A stretch of DNA of 25,845 nt from LMUY01 sp964244655 (GTDB lineage: Bacteria; Pseudomonadota; Alphaproteobacteria; Acetobacterales; Acetobacteraceae), in NCBI GenBank assembly GCA_964244655.1, contig CAXTJU010000049.1, positions 1 to 25,845 of the forward strand. The letters run 5' to 3'. The translations under genes were made by a program, and so were the position numbers. The notes below the pieces were generated by a model. That model did not search any database. It had not been told where the DNA came from and saw nothing but the letters and a program-made list of their open reading frames with translations. Shown in pieces: positions 16,051 to 24,158 of the stretch; position 1 is the first letter of the stretch; every line of letters begins with the position of its first letter.

Positions 16051-16740
16051 ATGAAAACTTCGCTTTTCCTCGCCGCCGCCCTGCTCACCAGCGCAACCGC
16101 TGCCCACGCCTACACGATCACAGCCACTGACGCCTCGGGCGCAACCACCTCGCCCTTCGCGCTGGTGGACTACGGCACGGCCACCACGGCCGGCTTCCAG
16201 TCGAATGCGACGTTCACGACATCGACCGGCACGGTGGTCAGCTTCTCGCCGGACGTGGCGTCGCCGCAAGCCGGCGTCTATGCGGGTTCCATCCCCAACA
16301 CCTCGACCTCGCCGTTCACTGGCACCAACCTGGGCTCGTCCCTGTCGAACTACCTGAGCGCCGAGCCGAGCGACAACGTGACGCTCACCTATGCCAGCCC
16401 GCAATCGTCATTCAGCCTGCTCTGGGGCACGGTTGACACATACAACTCACTGCATCTCGAGATGCTCGACGGCGCGACCGTCGTGGGCGACATCACCGTG
16501 ACCGGCGCGGATGACCAGAACGCCATCGGCGGCAGCTTCGATGCCAACGGCACCAGCCCTGCATTCGTCACTATCTCGGACGTCGGCACCTTCACCACCG
16601 TCGTGGCGACCTCGACGCAGCAGGCGTTCGAGTTCGTGGCTGCCGTCGGAACCGCCGTGCCGGAGCCTGGAACCCTGGCCCTGTTCGGCCTGGGCCTCCT
16701 CGGCCTTGGCTTCGTGCAGCACCGCCGCAGCCGCGGCTGA
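16051..16740 (+). CDS. PEP-CTERM (exosortase-sorted) surface protein, paralogue 2
   Basis: A 229-residue paralogue of the protein at 15049, with the same architecture. The signal peptide ends in ATAAHA; the body has SPFTGTNLGSSLSNYLSAEP and FSLLWGTVDTYNSL. The sorting tag has VPEPGTLALFG from residue 203, a hydrophobic segment and the tail QHRRSRG. It would be exported by Sec, processed by an exosortase encoded elsewhere, and shown on the outer surface. The ATG at 16051 has GGAGG five bases upstream; two earlier in-frame ATGs precede the Shine-Dalgarno and would spoil the signal peptide. The last 44 bases around the stop are identical to the first paralogue, which points to recent duplication or gene conversion. 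Confidence 0.9.
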   Translation: MKTSLFLAAALLTSATAAHAYTITATDASGATTSPFALVDYGTATTAGFQSNATFTTSTGTVVSFSPDVASPQAGVYAGSIPNTSTSPFTGTNLGSSLSNYLSAEPSDNVTLTYASPQSSFSLLWGTVDTYNSLHLEMLDGATVVGDITVTGADDQNAIGGSFDANGTSPAFVTISDVGTFTTVVATSTQQAFEFVAAVGTAVPEPGTLALFGLGLLGLGFVQHRRSRG

Positions 16741-16766
16741 GCTTCGCAACGGCTGAGCCTTCCTGC

Positions 16767-16796
16767 CGCCCCGCCCGGCCCATGCCGGCCGGGGCG
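16767..16796 (+). terminator. Hairpin after PEP-CTERM gene 2
   Basis: CGCCCCGCCCGGC and GCCGGCCGGGGCG form a 13-base stem with one mismatch around a four-base CCAT loop. It begins 26 bases after the stop codon and is followed by ATTTGCC, a weak T run. Likely terminator of the second PEP-CTERM unit. Confidence 0.65.
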
Positions 16797-16916
16797 ATTT
16801 GCCTTCTCCCCTGAGAATTGCATCCAGCGCCAAGGGTGTGGCATGGCCACGGACGCGCCAGCCTGGCAATCCTGCCTGCCGACGCCAGCTAAGTGGCTCG
16901 GGCCGAGGAACGACGC

Positions 16917-18092
16917 ATGGGTTTCAGCGACAAATCGGCCATCGGCGCCTTTTGGGCCGTTCGCCACCATACCGAGCGGCTCTGCCGGCACCTGACGCCC
17001 GAGGACCAGTGCATCCAGTCAATGCCGGATGCCAGCCCCGCCAAGTGGCACCGCGCCCACACCACCTGGTTCTTCGAGCAGTTCGTGCTGCTGCCCCACG
17101 CAGACGGCTACCAGCCGTTCAGCCGCGAGTTCAGCTACCTGTTCAACTCCTACTACGAAGCGGTCGGCGCGCGGCATCCGCGCTTCGCCCGCGGCATGAT
17201 CACCCGGCCGTCCGCGGACGACGTGACTGCCTACCGCGCCCACGTCGATGCGGCGATGGAGCAGCTGATCGCGCGCAACCTCGGGCTCGACGCCCTGCTC
17301 GCCCTCGGCTTGCAGCACGAGCAGCAGCACCAGGAGCTGCTGGCGACCGACATGCTGCACGGGCTGAGCCAGAACCCGCTGCTCCCCGCCATGGACCCGG
17401 CCTGGCGCAGCCCCGCGCCGTCCAGCGCCGCGGACAGCTTCCTGGCCTTCGAGGGCGGCATGACCGCGATCGGTCACGCCGGGACGGACTTCGCCTTCGA
17501 CAACGAGGGCCCGGCGCACCAGGCCTTCCTGCCGCCGTTCCAGCTCGCCAACCGGCTGGTGCGCAACGCCACCTGGCTGCAGTTCATGGCCGATGGCGGC
17601 TACCGCACGCCGACGCTGTGGATGTCCGAGGGCTGGGCCGCCGCTGGGGAGGGGGGCTGGCAGTCCCCGTTGCACTGGCGCCAGCAGGACGGCGCGTGGC
17701 GGCAGTTCGGCCCGGGGGGCGAAGCGGCGCTCGACCCGGACGCCCCGGTGCGCCACGTCAGCTGGTACGAGGCGGACGCGTTCGCTCGCTGGGCCGGCGC
17801 GCGCCTGCCGACCGAGTTCGAGTGGGAGGCCGCCAGCCGGCATCCCGGCATGCTGGAGGCGGATGGGCATGTCTGGCAATGGACCAACAGCGCCTACCTG
17901 CCCTACCCCGGCTTCCGCCCCGTGCCCGGCGCGATTGGCGAGTACAACGGCAAGTTCATGATCAATCAGATGGTGCTGCGCGGCAGCTCGGAGGCCACGC
18001 CGCCGGGTCACGCCCGGGCCAGCTACCGCAACTTCTTCCATCCGGACCGCCGCTGGCAGTTCAGCGGGCTGCGCCTGGCCCAGGATTCCTGA
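16917..18092 (+). CDS. egtB: Ergothioneine biosynthesis protein EgtB (sulfoxide synthase)
   Basis: A 391-residue protein with an N-terminal DinB_2-like four-helix domain and a C-terminal FGE-sulfatase domain. The iron facial triad is visible: a His in WHRAHTTWFFEQF (H45 or H48) and H134/H138 in HEQQHQE. The second domain has HVSWYEADAFARWAGARLPT, EFEWEAA, GHVWQWTNSAY and the closing FSGLRLA. EgtB uses Fe(II) and O2 to join a thiol (gamma-glutamylcysteine or cysteine) to hercynine, forming the sulfoxide precursor of ergothioneine. The start at 16917 is chosen over GTG 16893 because GAGGA lies seven bases before it. egtD follows after three bases. No egtA, egtC or egtE is nearby, so the later lyase is elsewhere. 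Confidence 0.95.
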   Translation: MGFSDKSAIGAFWAVRHHTERLCRHLTPEDQCIQSMPDASPAKWHRAHTTWFFEQFVLLPHADGYQPFSREFSYLFNSYYEAVGARHPRFARGMITRPSADDVTAYRAHVDAAMEQLIARNLGLDALLALGLQHEQQHQELLATDMLHGLSQNPLLPAMDPAWRSPAPSSAADSFLAFEGGMTAIGHAGTDFAFDNEGPAHQAFLPPFQLANRLVRNATWLQFMADGGYRTPTLWMSEGWAAAGEGGWQSPLHWRQQDGAWRQFGPGGEAALDPDAPVRHVSWYEADAFARWAGARLPTEFEWEAASRHPGMLEADGHVWQWTNSAYLPYPGFRPVPGAIGEYNGKFMINQMVLRGSSEATPPGHARASYRNFFHPDRRWQFSGLRLAQDS

Positions 18093-18095
18093 GTC

Positions 18096-19031
18096 ATGCC
18101 GGACGGGTCGCAAGCCGTCCCGCCGCTGGTGCGGGAAATCCTGGCCGGGTTGCAGCAGCCGCAGAAGACGCTGCCGGCCAAGCTGTTCTACGACGCCGAG
18201 GGCTGCCGCCTGTTCGGCGAGATCACCCGGCTGCCGGAGTACTATGTCACCCGCACGGAACTGGCGCTGCTGGCCCGGGTGGCGCCCGGGCTGCCGCGGC
18301 GGCCCGGCTGCGCCTTGGTGGAATACGGCGCCAGCGACGAGGGCAAGGCGATGGCACTGATCGACGCGGTGGGCGCGACCGCCTACGTGCCGATCGACAT
18401 CGCGCCCGGCGCCTTGCAGGACATGGCCGCCCGCCTCGCCCAGGATCGGCCCGGCCTCGCGGTGCACCCCATCGCCGCCGACTTCCTGGACCCGCTCGCC
18501 CTGCCGGACGGCGTGCAGGGCCGCACCGTGTTCGGCTTCTTCCCCGGCTCCACCATCGGCAACCTGGACCCGGCGGCGGCCACCGCCTTCCTGCGCCAGG
18601 CCGCGGCCACGCTGGGACGGGATGCGCTGTTCCTGGTGGGCGTGGACCTGCGCAAGAGCCCGGACCTCCTGCTGCCGGCGTACGACGACGCCCAAGGGGT
18701 CACGGCGGCGTTCAACCGCAACCTGCTCGTCCACGTGAACCGGATCGCGGGCGCGGATTTTGACGCCGGGTGCTTCACCCACAGCGCGGTGTGGAACGAG
18801 GCGGCGGGGCGGATCGAGATGCACCTGCGCAGCGCCCGTGCCCAGACAGTGCGCCTGGCGGACACTGCCATCGCATTCGCGGCGGGCGAGACGATCCATA
18901 CCGAGAACAGCTACAAGCACACCATCGAGGGCTTTGCCGCGCTGGCCGCGGCCGCCGGGTGGGATGCGCGGCAGGTTTGGACGGACGAGGCGCAGCTGTT
19001 CTCGCTGCACCTATTGGCGTCGGGCGGCTAG
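18096..19031 (+). CDS. egtD: L-histidine N-alpha-methyltransferase EgtD
   Basis: A 311-residue SAM-dependent methyltransferase of the EgtD family. It has the typical N-terminal KTLPAKLFYDAEGCRLFGEI, PEYYVTRTE, the nucleotide-binding LVEYGASDEGKAM, VPIDIAPG, FFPGSTIGNL, VGVDLRKSPDLLLPAYDD and ENSYKHTIEGF. All are family landmarks in order. It trimethylates histidine to hercynine, the substrate of EgtB. It begins three bases after egtB, a clear operon pair. Expected to act in the cytosol. Confidence 0.96.
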   Translation: MPDGSQAVPPLVREILAGLQQPQKTLPAKLFYDAEGCRLFGEITRLPEYYVTRTELALLARVAPGLPRRPGCALVEYGASDEGKAMALIDAVGATAYVPIDIAPGALQDMAARLAQDRPGLAVHPIAADFLDPLALPDGVQGRTVFGFFPGSTIGNLDPAAATAFLRQAAATLGRDALFLVGVDLRKSPDLLLPAYDDAQGVTAAFNRNLLVHVNRIAGADFDAGCFTHSAVWNEAAGRIEMHLRSARAQTVRLADTAIAFAAGETIHTENSYKHTIEGFAALAAAAGWDARQVWTDEAQLFSLHLLASGG

Positions 19032-19048
19032 GCCGCGGCTCTGCTTGC

Positions 19049-20152
19049 GTGAAGGTCGTTGAGGTCATCAACGTCGATTTCTCGCTGCGCCACTTCCTGC
19101 TGCCGCTGATGCGCGGCATCCGCGCCCGCGGCCACGAGGTGGTGGCGGTGGCGGCGGACGGCCCCTTGCTGGCGGACGCGCGGGCGGAGGGGTTCCGGGT
19201 GGTGGCCGCTCCCTTCGTGCGCCGGGTCTCGCCGGGGGCGCAGTGGCGCGCCTTCCGGGCCCTGGTGGCGCTGCTGCGGCGGGAGCGGCCGGACCTGGTG
19301 CACGGCCACATGCCGATCAGCGGCTTCCTCGCCCGCCTTGCCGCCCGCGCCGCCGGGGTGCCGCGCGTCGCCTACACCTGCCACGGCTTCCTGTTCAACC
19401 AGCCTGGCCCCTGGCCGCGCCGGCTGGCCTCGCTGCTGATGGAGTGGACGGCGGGGCGGCTCACGGACGTGTTCCTCACCGTCTCGGAGGAGGAAGCCGC
19501 CGACGCCCGCCGCCTCCGCATTGCGCGCCGCGCCACCGCCGTCGGCAACGGGCGGGACCCGGCGCTGTTCCACCCGGACCCTGGCGCCCGCACCCGGCTG
19601 CGCGCCGAGCTGGGCGTGCCGCAGAGCCGCGTGGTCGTCACCACCGTCTCCCGCCTGGTGCGCCACAAGGGCTACCCCGAGCTGCTGGCCGCCATGGCCA
19701 GCGTGCCCGGCGCGGAGTTATGGGTAGTGGGCGAGCGCCTCGCCTCCGACCGGGGCGCCGACCTCGCCCCCGCCTTCGCCGCCGCCGAGGCCACGGGCCG
19801 GGTGCGGCGGCTCGGCTACCGCACGGACGTGGCGGCGATCCTGGCCGCATCGGACATCTTCGTGCTGCCCAGCCATTTCGAGGGGCTGCCCATGTCGGTG
19901 ATCGAGGCCATGCTGACGGGGCTGCCCGTGGTGGCCACCGCCATCCGCGGCCCGCGCGAGCAGGTGGTGGACGGCGTGACCGGGCTGCTGGTGCCCCCCG
20001 CCACGGTCGCGCCCCTGGCCGCGGCGCTGAACCGGCTGGCAGCGGACCCGGCGGCCCGCGCCGCCATGGGCGAGGCCGGCCGGCTCCGCGCCCTGGCGCG
20101 CTACGACGAGGCCGCCGTGGTGGAACGCACGCTGGACCTGCTCGGCTTGTAG
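19049..20152 (+). CDS. Family-4 glycosyltransferase (GT-B fold)
   Basis: A 367-residue retaining glycosyltransferase. The N-terminal domain has KVVEVINVDFSLRHFLLPLM, a pattern common in exopolysaccharide-type transferases, and PDLVHGHMPISGF. The C-terminal Glycos_transf_1 domain has SRLVRHKGYPELL and the E-x7-E motif EGLPMSVIE. The start is GTG 19049, with a poor ribosome site, 17 bases after egtD; the family N-terminus supports it. The acceptor and sugar are unknown. Its place between egtD and purH may be only co-direction. It lacks the features of the selenosugar synthase SenB. A role in surface glycan synthesis is the simplest guess. Confidence 0.88.
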   Translation: MKVVEVINVDFSLRHFLLPLMRGIRARGHEVVAVAADGPLLADARAEGFRVVAAPFVRRVSPGAQWRAFRALVALLRRERPDLVHGHMPISGFLARLAARAAGVPRVAYTCHGFLFNQPGPWPRRLASLLMEWTAGRLTDVFLTVSEEEAADARRLRIARRATAVGNGRDPALFHPDPGARTRLRAELGVPQSRVVVTTVSRLVRHKGYPELLAAMASVPGAELWVVGERLASDRGADLAPAFAAAEATGRVRRLGYRTDVAAILAASDIFVLPSHFEGLPMSVIEAMLTGLPVVATAIRGPREQVVDGVTGLLVPPATVAPLAAALNRLAADPAARAAMGEAGRLRALARYDEAAVVERTLDLLGL

Positions 20153-20167
20153 GGCTATCCGCGCGGC

Positions 20168-21721
20168 ATGACCGCACCCATCGCCCGCGCCCTCATCTCC
20201 GTGTCCGACAAGCAGGGGCTGGTGGAGCTGGCGCAGGCGCTGCTGGCGCACGGCGCGCAGCTGCTGTCCACCGGCGGCTCCGCGGCGGCCCTGCGCGCTG
20301 CCGGGCTGGCCGTGACGGAGGTGTCGGACCACACCGGGTTCCCGGAAATCCTGGACGGCCGGGTCAAGACGCTGGTGCCGCAAATCCATGGCGGGCTGCT
20401 CGGGCGGCGGGACCGGCCGGAGCACGTGGCGCAGATGGCGGCGCACGGCATCGCGCCGATCGACCTGCTGGTGTGCAACCTGTACCCGTTCGAGGCCACC
20501 GTCGCGTCCGGCGCCGCCCCGGCGGACTGCGTGGAGCAGATCGACATCGGCGGGCCTGCGCTGATCCGCGCCGCCGCCAAGAACCACGCCGACGTGGCGG
20601 TGCTGACCGACCCGGCGCAGTATCCGGAGTTCCTGACCGGGCTGCCCGGCACCACCCTGGCGCAGCGCCGGGCCTACGCCGCCGCCGGCTACGCCCGCAC
20701 CGCCGCCTACGACGCCGCCATCGCTGCCTGGTTCGCAGGGCAAGAAGGCACTGAGTTCCCCGCCCGCCTCACCGTCTCCGCCACCCTGCGGCAGACGCTG
20801 CGTTACGGCGAGAACCCGCACCAGCGCGCCGCCTTCTACGCCACGGACAGCCGCCCCGGCGTCGCCACGGCGCGGCAGGTGCAGGGCAAGGAGCTGTCCT
20901 ACAACAACCTCAACGACACGGACGCGGCGATCGAGTGCGCCGCCGAGTTCGAGGCGCCTACGGTGGTCATCGTCAAGCACGCCAACCCCTGCGGCGTCGC
21001 CTCCGCCCCCAGCCTGGCCGCCGCGTGGGAGCTGGCGCTGCGCTGCGACCCGGTTTCCGCGTTCGGCGGCATCGTGGCGGTCAACCGCACGCTGGACGCC
21101 GCCGCCGCCGAGCGCATCGCCGCCATCTTCAGCGAGGTGATCGTGGCGCCGGACGCGGACGCGGACGCGCTGGCCATCCTGGGCCGCAAGAAGAACCTGC
21201 GCGTGCTGCTGACCGGGGGCCTGCCCGACCCGGCCGCTGCCGGCATGCAGCTGCGCAGCGTGGCCGGCGGCTGGCTGGTGCAGACGCGCGATGCCGGGCG
21301 GGTGCAGGACCTCCAGGTGGTGACCCGGCGCGCGCCCACCGAGGCCGAGCGCGCCGACCTGCTGTTCGCCTTCCGGGTGTGCAAACACGTCAAGTCCAAC
21401 GCCATCGTCTATGCGCGAGACGCCGCCACGGTGGGCGTGGGCGCTGGGCAGATGAGCCGGGTGGACTCTGCCCGCATCGCCGCCTGGAAGGGCGAGGCCG
21501 CCAGCCGCGCCGCCGGGCTGCCTGCACGGCTGACGGAGGGCAGCGTCGCCGCCTCGGACGCGTTCTTCCCGTTCGCCGACGGGCTGGAGGCAGTGGTCGC
21601 GGCGGGCGCCACCGCCGTGGTGCAGCCCGGGGGCTCGATGCGGGACGCCGAGGTGATTGCTGCGGCGGACGCGGCGGGGATCGCCATGGTGCTGACCGGG
21701 ATGCGGCATTTCCGGCACTGA
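20168..21721 (+). CDS. purH: Bifunctional AICAR formyltransferase / IMP cyclohydrolase
   Basis: A 517-residue PurH of full length. The N-terminal IMP cyclohydrolase domain has ALISVSDKQGLVELAQAL, STGGSAAAL, TGFPEILDGRVKTLVPQIHG and GLLGRRD. The C-terminal transformylase has YGENPHQRAAFY, YNNLNDTDAA, the catalytic K270-H271 in KHANPCGVA, MSRVDSARIAAWKG and ASDAFFPFADGLE. It performs the last two steps of de novo purine synthesis, formylating AICAR with 10-formyl-THF and closing the ring to IMP. The ATG is 15 bases after the glycosyltransferase stop, so the two may share a transcript. Confidence 0.97.
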   Translation: MTAPIARALISVSDKQGLVELAQALLAHGAQLLSTGGSAAALRAAGLAVTEVSDHTGFPEILDGRVKTLVPQIHGGLLGRRDRPEHVAQMAAHGIAPIDLLVCNLYPFEATVASGAAPADCVEQIDIGGPALIRAAAKNHADVAVLTDPAQYPEFLTGLPGTTLAQRRAYAAAGYARTAAYDAAIAAWFAGQEGTEFPARLTVSATLRQTLRYGENPHQRAAFYATDSRPGVATARQVQGKELSYNNLNDTDAAIECAAEFEAPTVVIVKHANPCGVASAPSLAAAWELALRCDPVSAFGGIVAVNRTLDAAAAERIAAIFSEVIVAPDADADALAILGRKKNLRVLLTGGLPDPAAAGMQLRSVAGGWLVQTRDAGRVQDLQVVTRRAPTEAERADLLFAFRVCKHVKSNAIVYARDAATVGVGAGQMSRVDSARIAAWKGEAASRAAGLPARLTEGSVAASDAFFPFADGLEAVVAAGATAVVQPGGSMRDAEVIAAADAAGIAMVLTGMRHFRH

Positions 21722-21805
21722 TCTATACTGGCGGGTGACTGAGAGGCATTCGCAACTGTCGCCAAGAGACTTGCTGGATACAGCAAATGCTCCCATTCTA
21801 GGCTC

Positions 21806-22762
21806 ATGCGCCCCTTCGACTCCCTGACCGAACGTGAAATCCTTGCCTTGGCGATCAGCAACGAAGAGGAGGATGGCCGGGTTTACAAGGACTTCGCTGA
21901 GGGCATCCGGGAGCACTTCCCGGACACGGCCCGCGTATTCGCCGACATGGCGCAGGAGGAGGACGGCCACCGCCGAGCCTTGCTCGACACCTACTCGGAG
22001 CGGTTCGGCGCCCACATCCCGCTGATCCGGCGCGAGGACATCCGCGGCCTGACCACCCGCCGCCCGGTGTGGCAGGTGCGCCCGCTCGGCGTGGAGGCGG
22101 TGCGCCGCCACGCGCGGCAGATGGAGAACGACGCCGCGCAGTTCTACACCCGCGCCGCCGGCCGCGCGACCGACACCGCCGTCCGCCGCTTGCTGGGCGA
22201 CCTGGCCGCCGCCGAGGCCGCGCACGAGCACACCGCCGGCGCGATCGAAGCCAAGCACCTGCCCGGCGACGTGCGCGAGCGCGAGGACGGCGACGCCCGT
22301 CGCCGCTTCGTGCTGCAGATCGTGCAGCCGGGCCTGGTGGGGCTGATGGACGGCAGCGTGTCCACCCTGGCCCCGGTGTTCGCCGCCGCCTTCGCCACGC
22401 ACTCGACCTGGAACACCTTCCTGGTGGGGCTGGCAGCCTCGATCGGGGCCGGCATCTCGATGGGATTTGCGGAGGCGCTGGCGGACGACGGCAAGCTGTC
22501 CGGGCGAGGCACGCCGTACCTACGCGGGCTGGTGTGCGGGCTGATGACGATGGCGGGGGGCATCGGCCACACGCTGCCGTTCTTGGTGCCGGATTTCTGG
22601 ACGGCCACGGGCATTTCGATGGCGGCGGTGGTGGTGGAGCTGGCGGCGATTGCTTGGGTGCAGTGGAAATACATGGACACAGCGCCAGTTTCGGCGATGG
22701 CGAAGGTGATGCTGGGCGGGGCAATCGTATTGGCGGTGGGAATATTGATTGGAAGCGGGTGA
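21806..22762 (+). CDS. mbfA: MbfA-type membrane ferritin: rubrerythrin domain fused to VIT1-like iron transporter
   Basis: A 318-residue fusion protein. Residues 1-150 form a ferritin-like/rubrerythrin domain with di-iron ligands visible: E20-E21, E52-x-x-H55 in EEDGH, E107 in RQMEND, and E137-x-x-H140 in EAAH. Residues from about 168 form a VIT1/CCC1 membrane domain with QPGLVGLMDGSVSTLAPVFA and about five membrane segments, including GISMGFAEALADDG. MbfA of Agrobacterium and Bradyrhizobium exports iron and protects against iron and peroxide stress; the same role is inferred here. The ribosome site is weak. It is the last of a same-strand run, 84 bases after purH. The DNA turns AT-rich immediately after the gene. 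Confidence 0.92.
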   Translation: MRPFDSLTEREILALAISNEEEDGRVYKDFAEGIREHFPDTARVFADMAQEEDGHRRALLDTYSERFGAHIPLIRREDIRGLTTRRPVWQVRPLGVEAVRRHARQMENDAAQFYTRAAGRATDTAVRRLLGDLAAAEAAHEHTAGAIEAKHLPGDVREREDGDARRRFVLQIVQPGLVGLMDGSVSTLAPVFAAAFATHSTWNTFLVGLAASIGAGISMGFAEALADDGKLSGRGTPYLRGLVCGLMTMAGGIGHTLPFLVPDFWTATGISMAAVVVELAAIAWVQWKYMDTAPVSAMAKVMLGGAIVLAVGILIGSG

Positions 22763-23050
22763 ATGCAAAACAGGTGAGTAACTTGTCGGTCAGTCTTTTT
22801 GGAAGGCTAAGGGTTGAATTCTTTCATGAAAGTTTGTGACTAACGGTATAATATACTCTTACTACCTGGTATTTTGTTATGCATACAATTTGAATAGAGT
22901 TTTTTTGTTCAAGAAACCTAATTAGATTAATTCAGATCTATAGCATTTTCGTTGTATCACTAAATGTAAAGCACTTTTACGCTTTTAAAGAAGGATTTTA
23001 CAGCTTCCATGATGCAACTGCAATTATGCACACATATTACCACTAGTGGG
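22763..23050. other. AT-rich intergenic block, no gene seen
   Basis: A 288-base stretch with base composition unlike the rest of the window: in 22801-22980 only 54 of 180 bases are G or C. It holds a perfect palindrome CTTTCATGAAAG (22821-22832), a TATAAT at 22847-22852, and a GTAAA-N5-TTTAC inverted repeat near 22966-22980. No open frame of useful length occurs on either strand. It separates mbfA from transposase remnants and looks like foreign or relic DNA. Confidence 0.7.
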
Positions 23051-23065
23051 CTAGTAAGAATATTT

Positions 23066-23200
23066 GAGTAAAAGCTCGCCGGCTTTTCGCAGCCCGGTCT
23101 TGAGCTTTGCGAAGACCACATCGATCGGGTTCAGATCTAGGCGGCAGGGCGGGTTGTCAAGCCCGGCGATATCGCTGCGCCGCAGGGTGGGATGAGGAAC
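23066..23200 (-). pseudogene. IS630-family transposase remnant
   Basis: On the minus strand, HPTLRRSDIAGLDN is followed directly by PPCRLDLNPIDVVFAKLKTG and LRKAGEL. Intact IS630 transposases have the same parts (PTLRxGDIVVMDN, later PPYSPDLNPIEQVFAKLKxLLRKA). There, however, about 30 residues lie between the second catalytic Asp region and the third catalytic segment. The internal piece is missing here, and the N-terminal half and C-terminal tail are gone. This is a deleted, inactive remnant. Confidence 0.7.
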
Positions 23201-23264
23201 TGGGTCACCCAGGCCAGGAACAGGCATCGATTGGCAGGCCACGCTGAAATCCCCCCGACTCAGC

Positions 23265-23380
23265 GCGATCTGGTCATGCTCTGGTCTTGCAAGCAGGGGC
23301 GTCGCGACTGGCCATTCAACATGCCCAATGGCCAGCTAAACCTGCACCAGCGCGAACTGATGGTTGCTCAGCTTAACTGA
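23265..23380 (+). pseudogene. Possible IS66 TnpB-like remnant
   Basis: A short frame ends DLVMLWSCKQGRRDWPFNMP then NGQLNLHQRELMVAQLN and a TGA at 23378-23380. The order D-L-x-x-L-W, Q-G-R, W-P, G, L, E-L-x-x-x-L resembles the C-terminal half of IS66 TnpB accessory proteins (GRFxWP...LTxxQLxxLL). The match is weak and the piece is short, so it is offered as a possibility only. Confidence 0.3.
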
Positions 23381-23455
23381 CAATCCCCGCCAAGGCTCAC
23401 AGCGGGTAGCTGAGCAGTTTGCATGACAGGTTAGGCCACGCTATGTGCACCAAGT

Positions 23456-23543
<88 letters not shown>

Positions 23544-23659
23544 TGAGCCACTTTCCCACATGCCATAAACTCACCCAAAGATCCAGTGGGGCTATTCCAG
23601 CCTATACATAGGGTATGCTTCTGCGAGTGGCAGAACGGGCAATTTAAGCTGACCCTTCT

Positions 23660-24060
23660 TGCTGGGTTTCTACAGGATGGAAGCCACGATGAATCATTGA
23701 TCCCACAGCGCCGCGTTCAAGCGGCAAGTTGCTGAGGAGTTCACAGCGGGGCGAGACACTGTACGTGCTGTCCAAGCAACACGACATCTCACGGCAGCTG
23801 GTCCCGATCTGGATCGGCAGACCTGGGGTCGGTGCCTTGGACGACGACGTGCGGGCGGCTGACCTGATGCAGCCACGTGAAGCCAAGGTCGCCGCCCTTG
23901 AGCGCCTGGTCGGACGACAGGCGCTAGGAATCGAGCTGCTGAAGGCGGTTTTGAAGCGTGCACCCAGCCAAAGGGCGCGATCGCCTTTGTTGTCACCGGC
24001 CCCGTGGCATCTCTGCCAGCAGGGGGTGCGAGCTGATGGGGCTCACGCGGCCCACCATCT
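23660..24060 (+). pseudogene. IS3-family element remnant (OrfA and start of OrfB)
   Basis: The OrfA pattern is spread over frames. AAFKRQVAEEFTAG follows an in-frame TGA shortly after ATG 23699. After a one-base insertion near 23745 it continues as ETLYVLSKQHDISRQLVPIW, VRAADLMQPREAKVAALERL and VGRQALGIELLKAVLKRAPS. This is the helix-turn-helix and leucine-zipper OrfA of IS3-group elements. OrfB would begin at ATG 24036 (MGLTRPT), but similarity ends within about ten codons. The element is frame-shifted, truncated and inactive. Confidence 0.75.
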
Positions 24061-24158
24061 GCGTCACGCAATGTGGTCGGCTACACAATCAGCCGATCCA
24101 TGAATGCCCGCATCGCTGTCGCGGCATCAATGACGTCCATAGCTCAACGCAATTGCGC

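Noticed and set aside
19049..20152. Glycosyltransferase next to egtBD as a selenoneine (SenB-like) system
   Set aside because: SenB systems pair an EgtB-like SenA with a SelD-like SenC. No SelD-like gene is here, the EgtB and EgtD are standard, and the glycosyltransferase N-terminus looks like polysaccharide-type enzymes.
19718..22402. A very long minus-strand open frame across the glycosyltransferase, purH and mbfA
   Set aside because: It is His/Gly/Arg/Gln-rich antisense of well-identified genes and has no recognisable domain.
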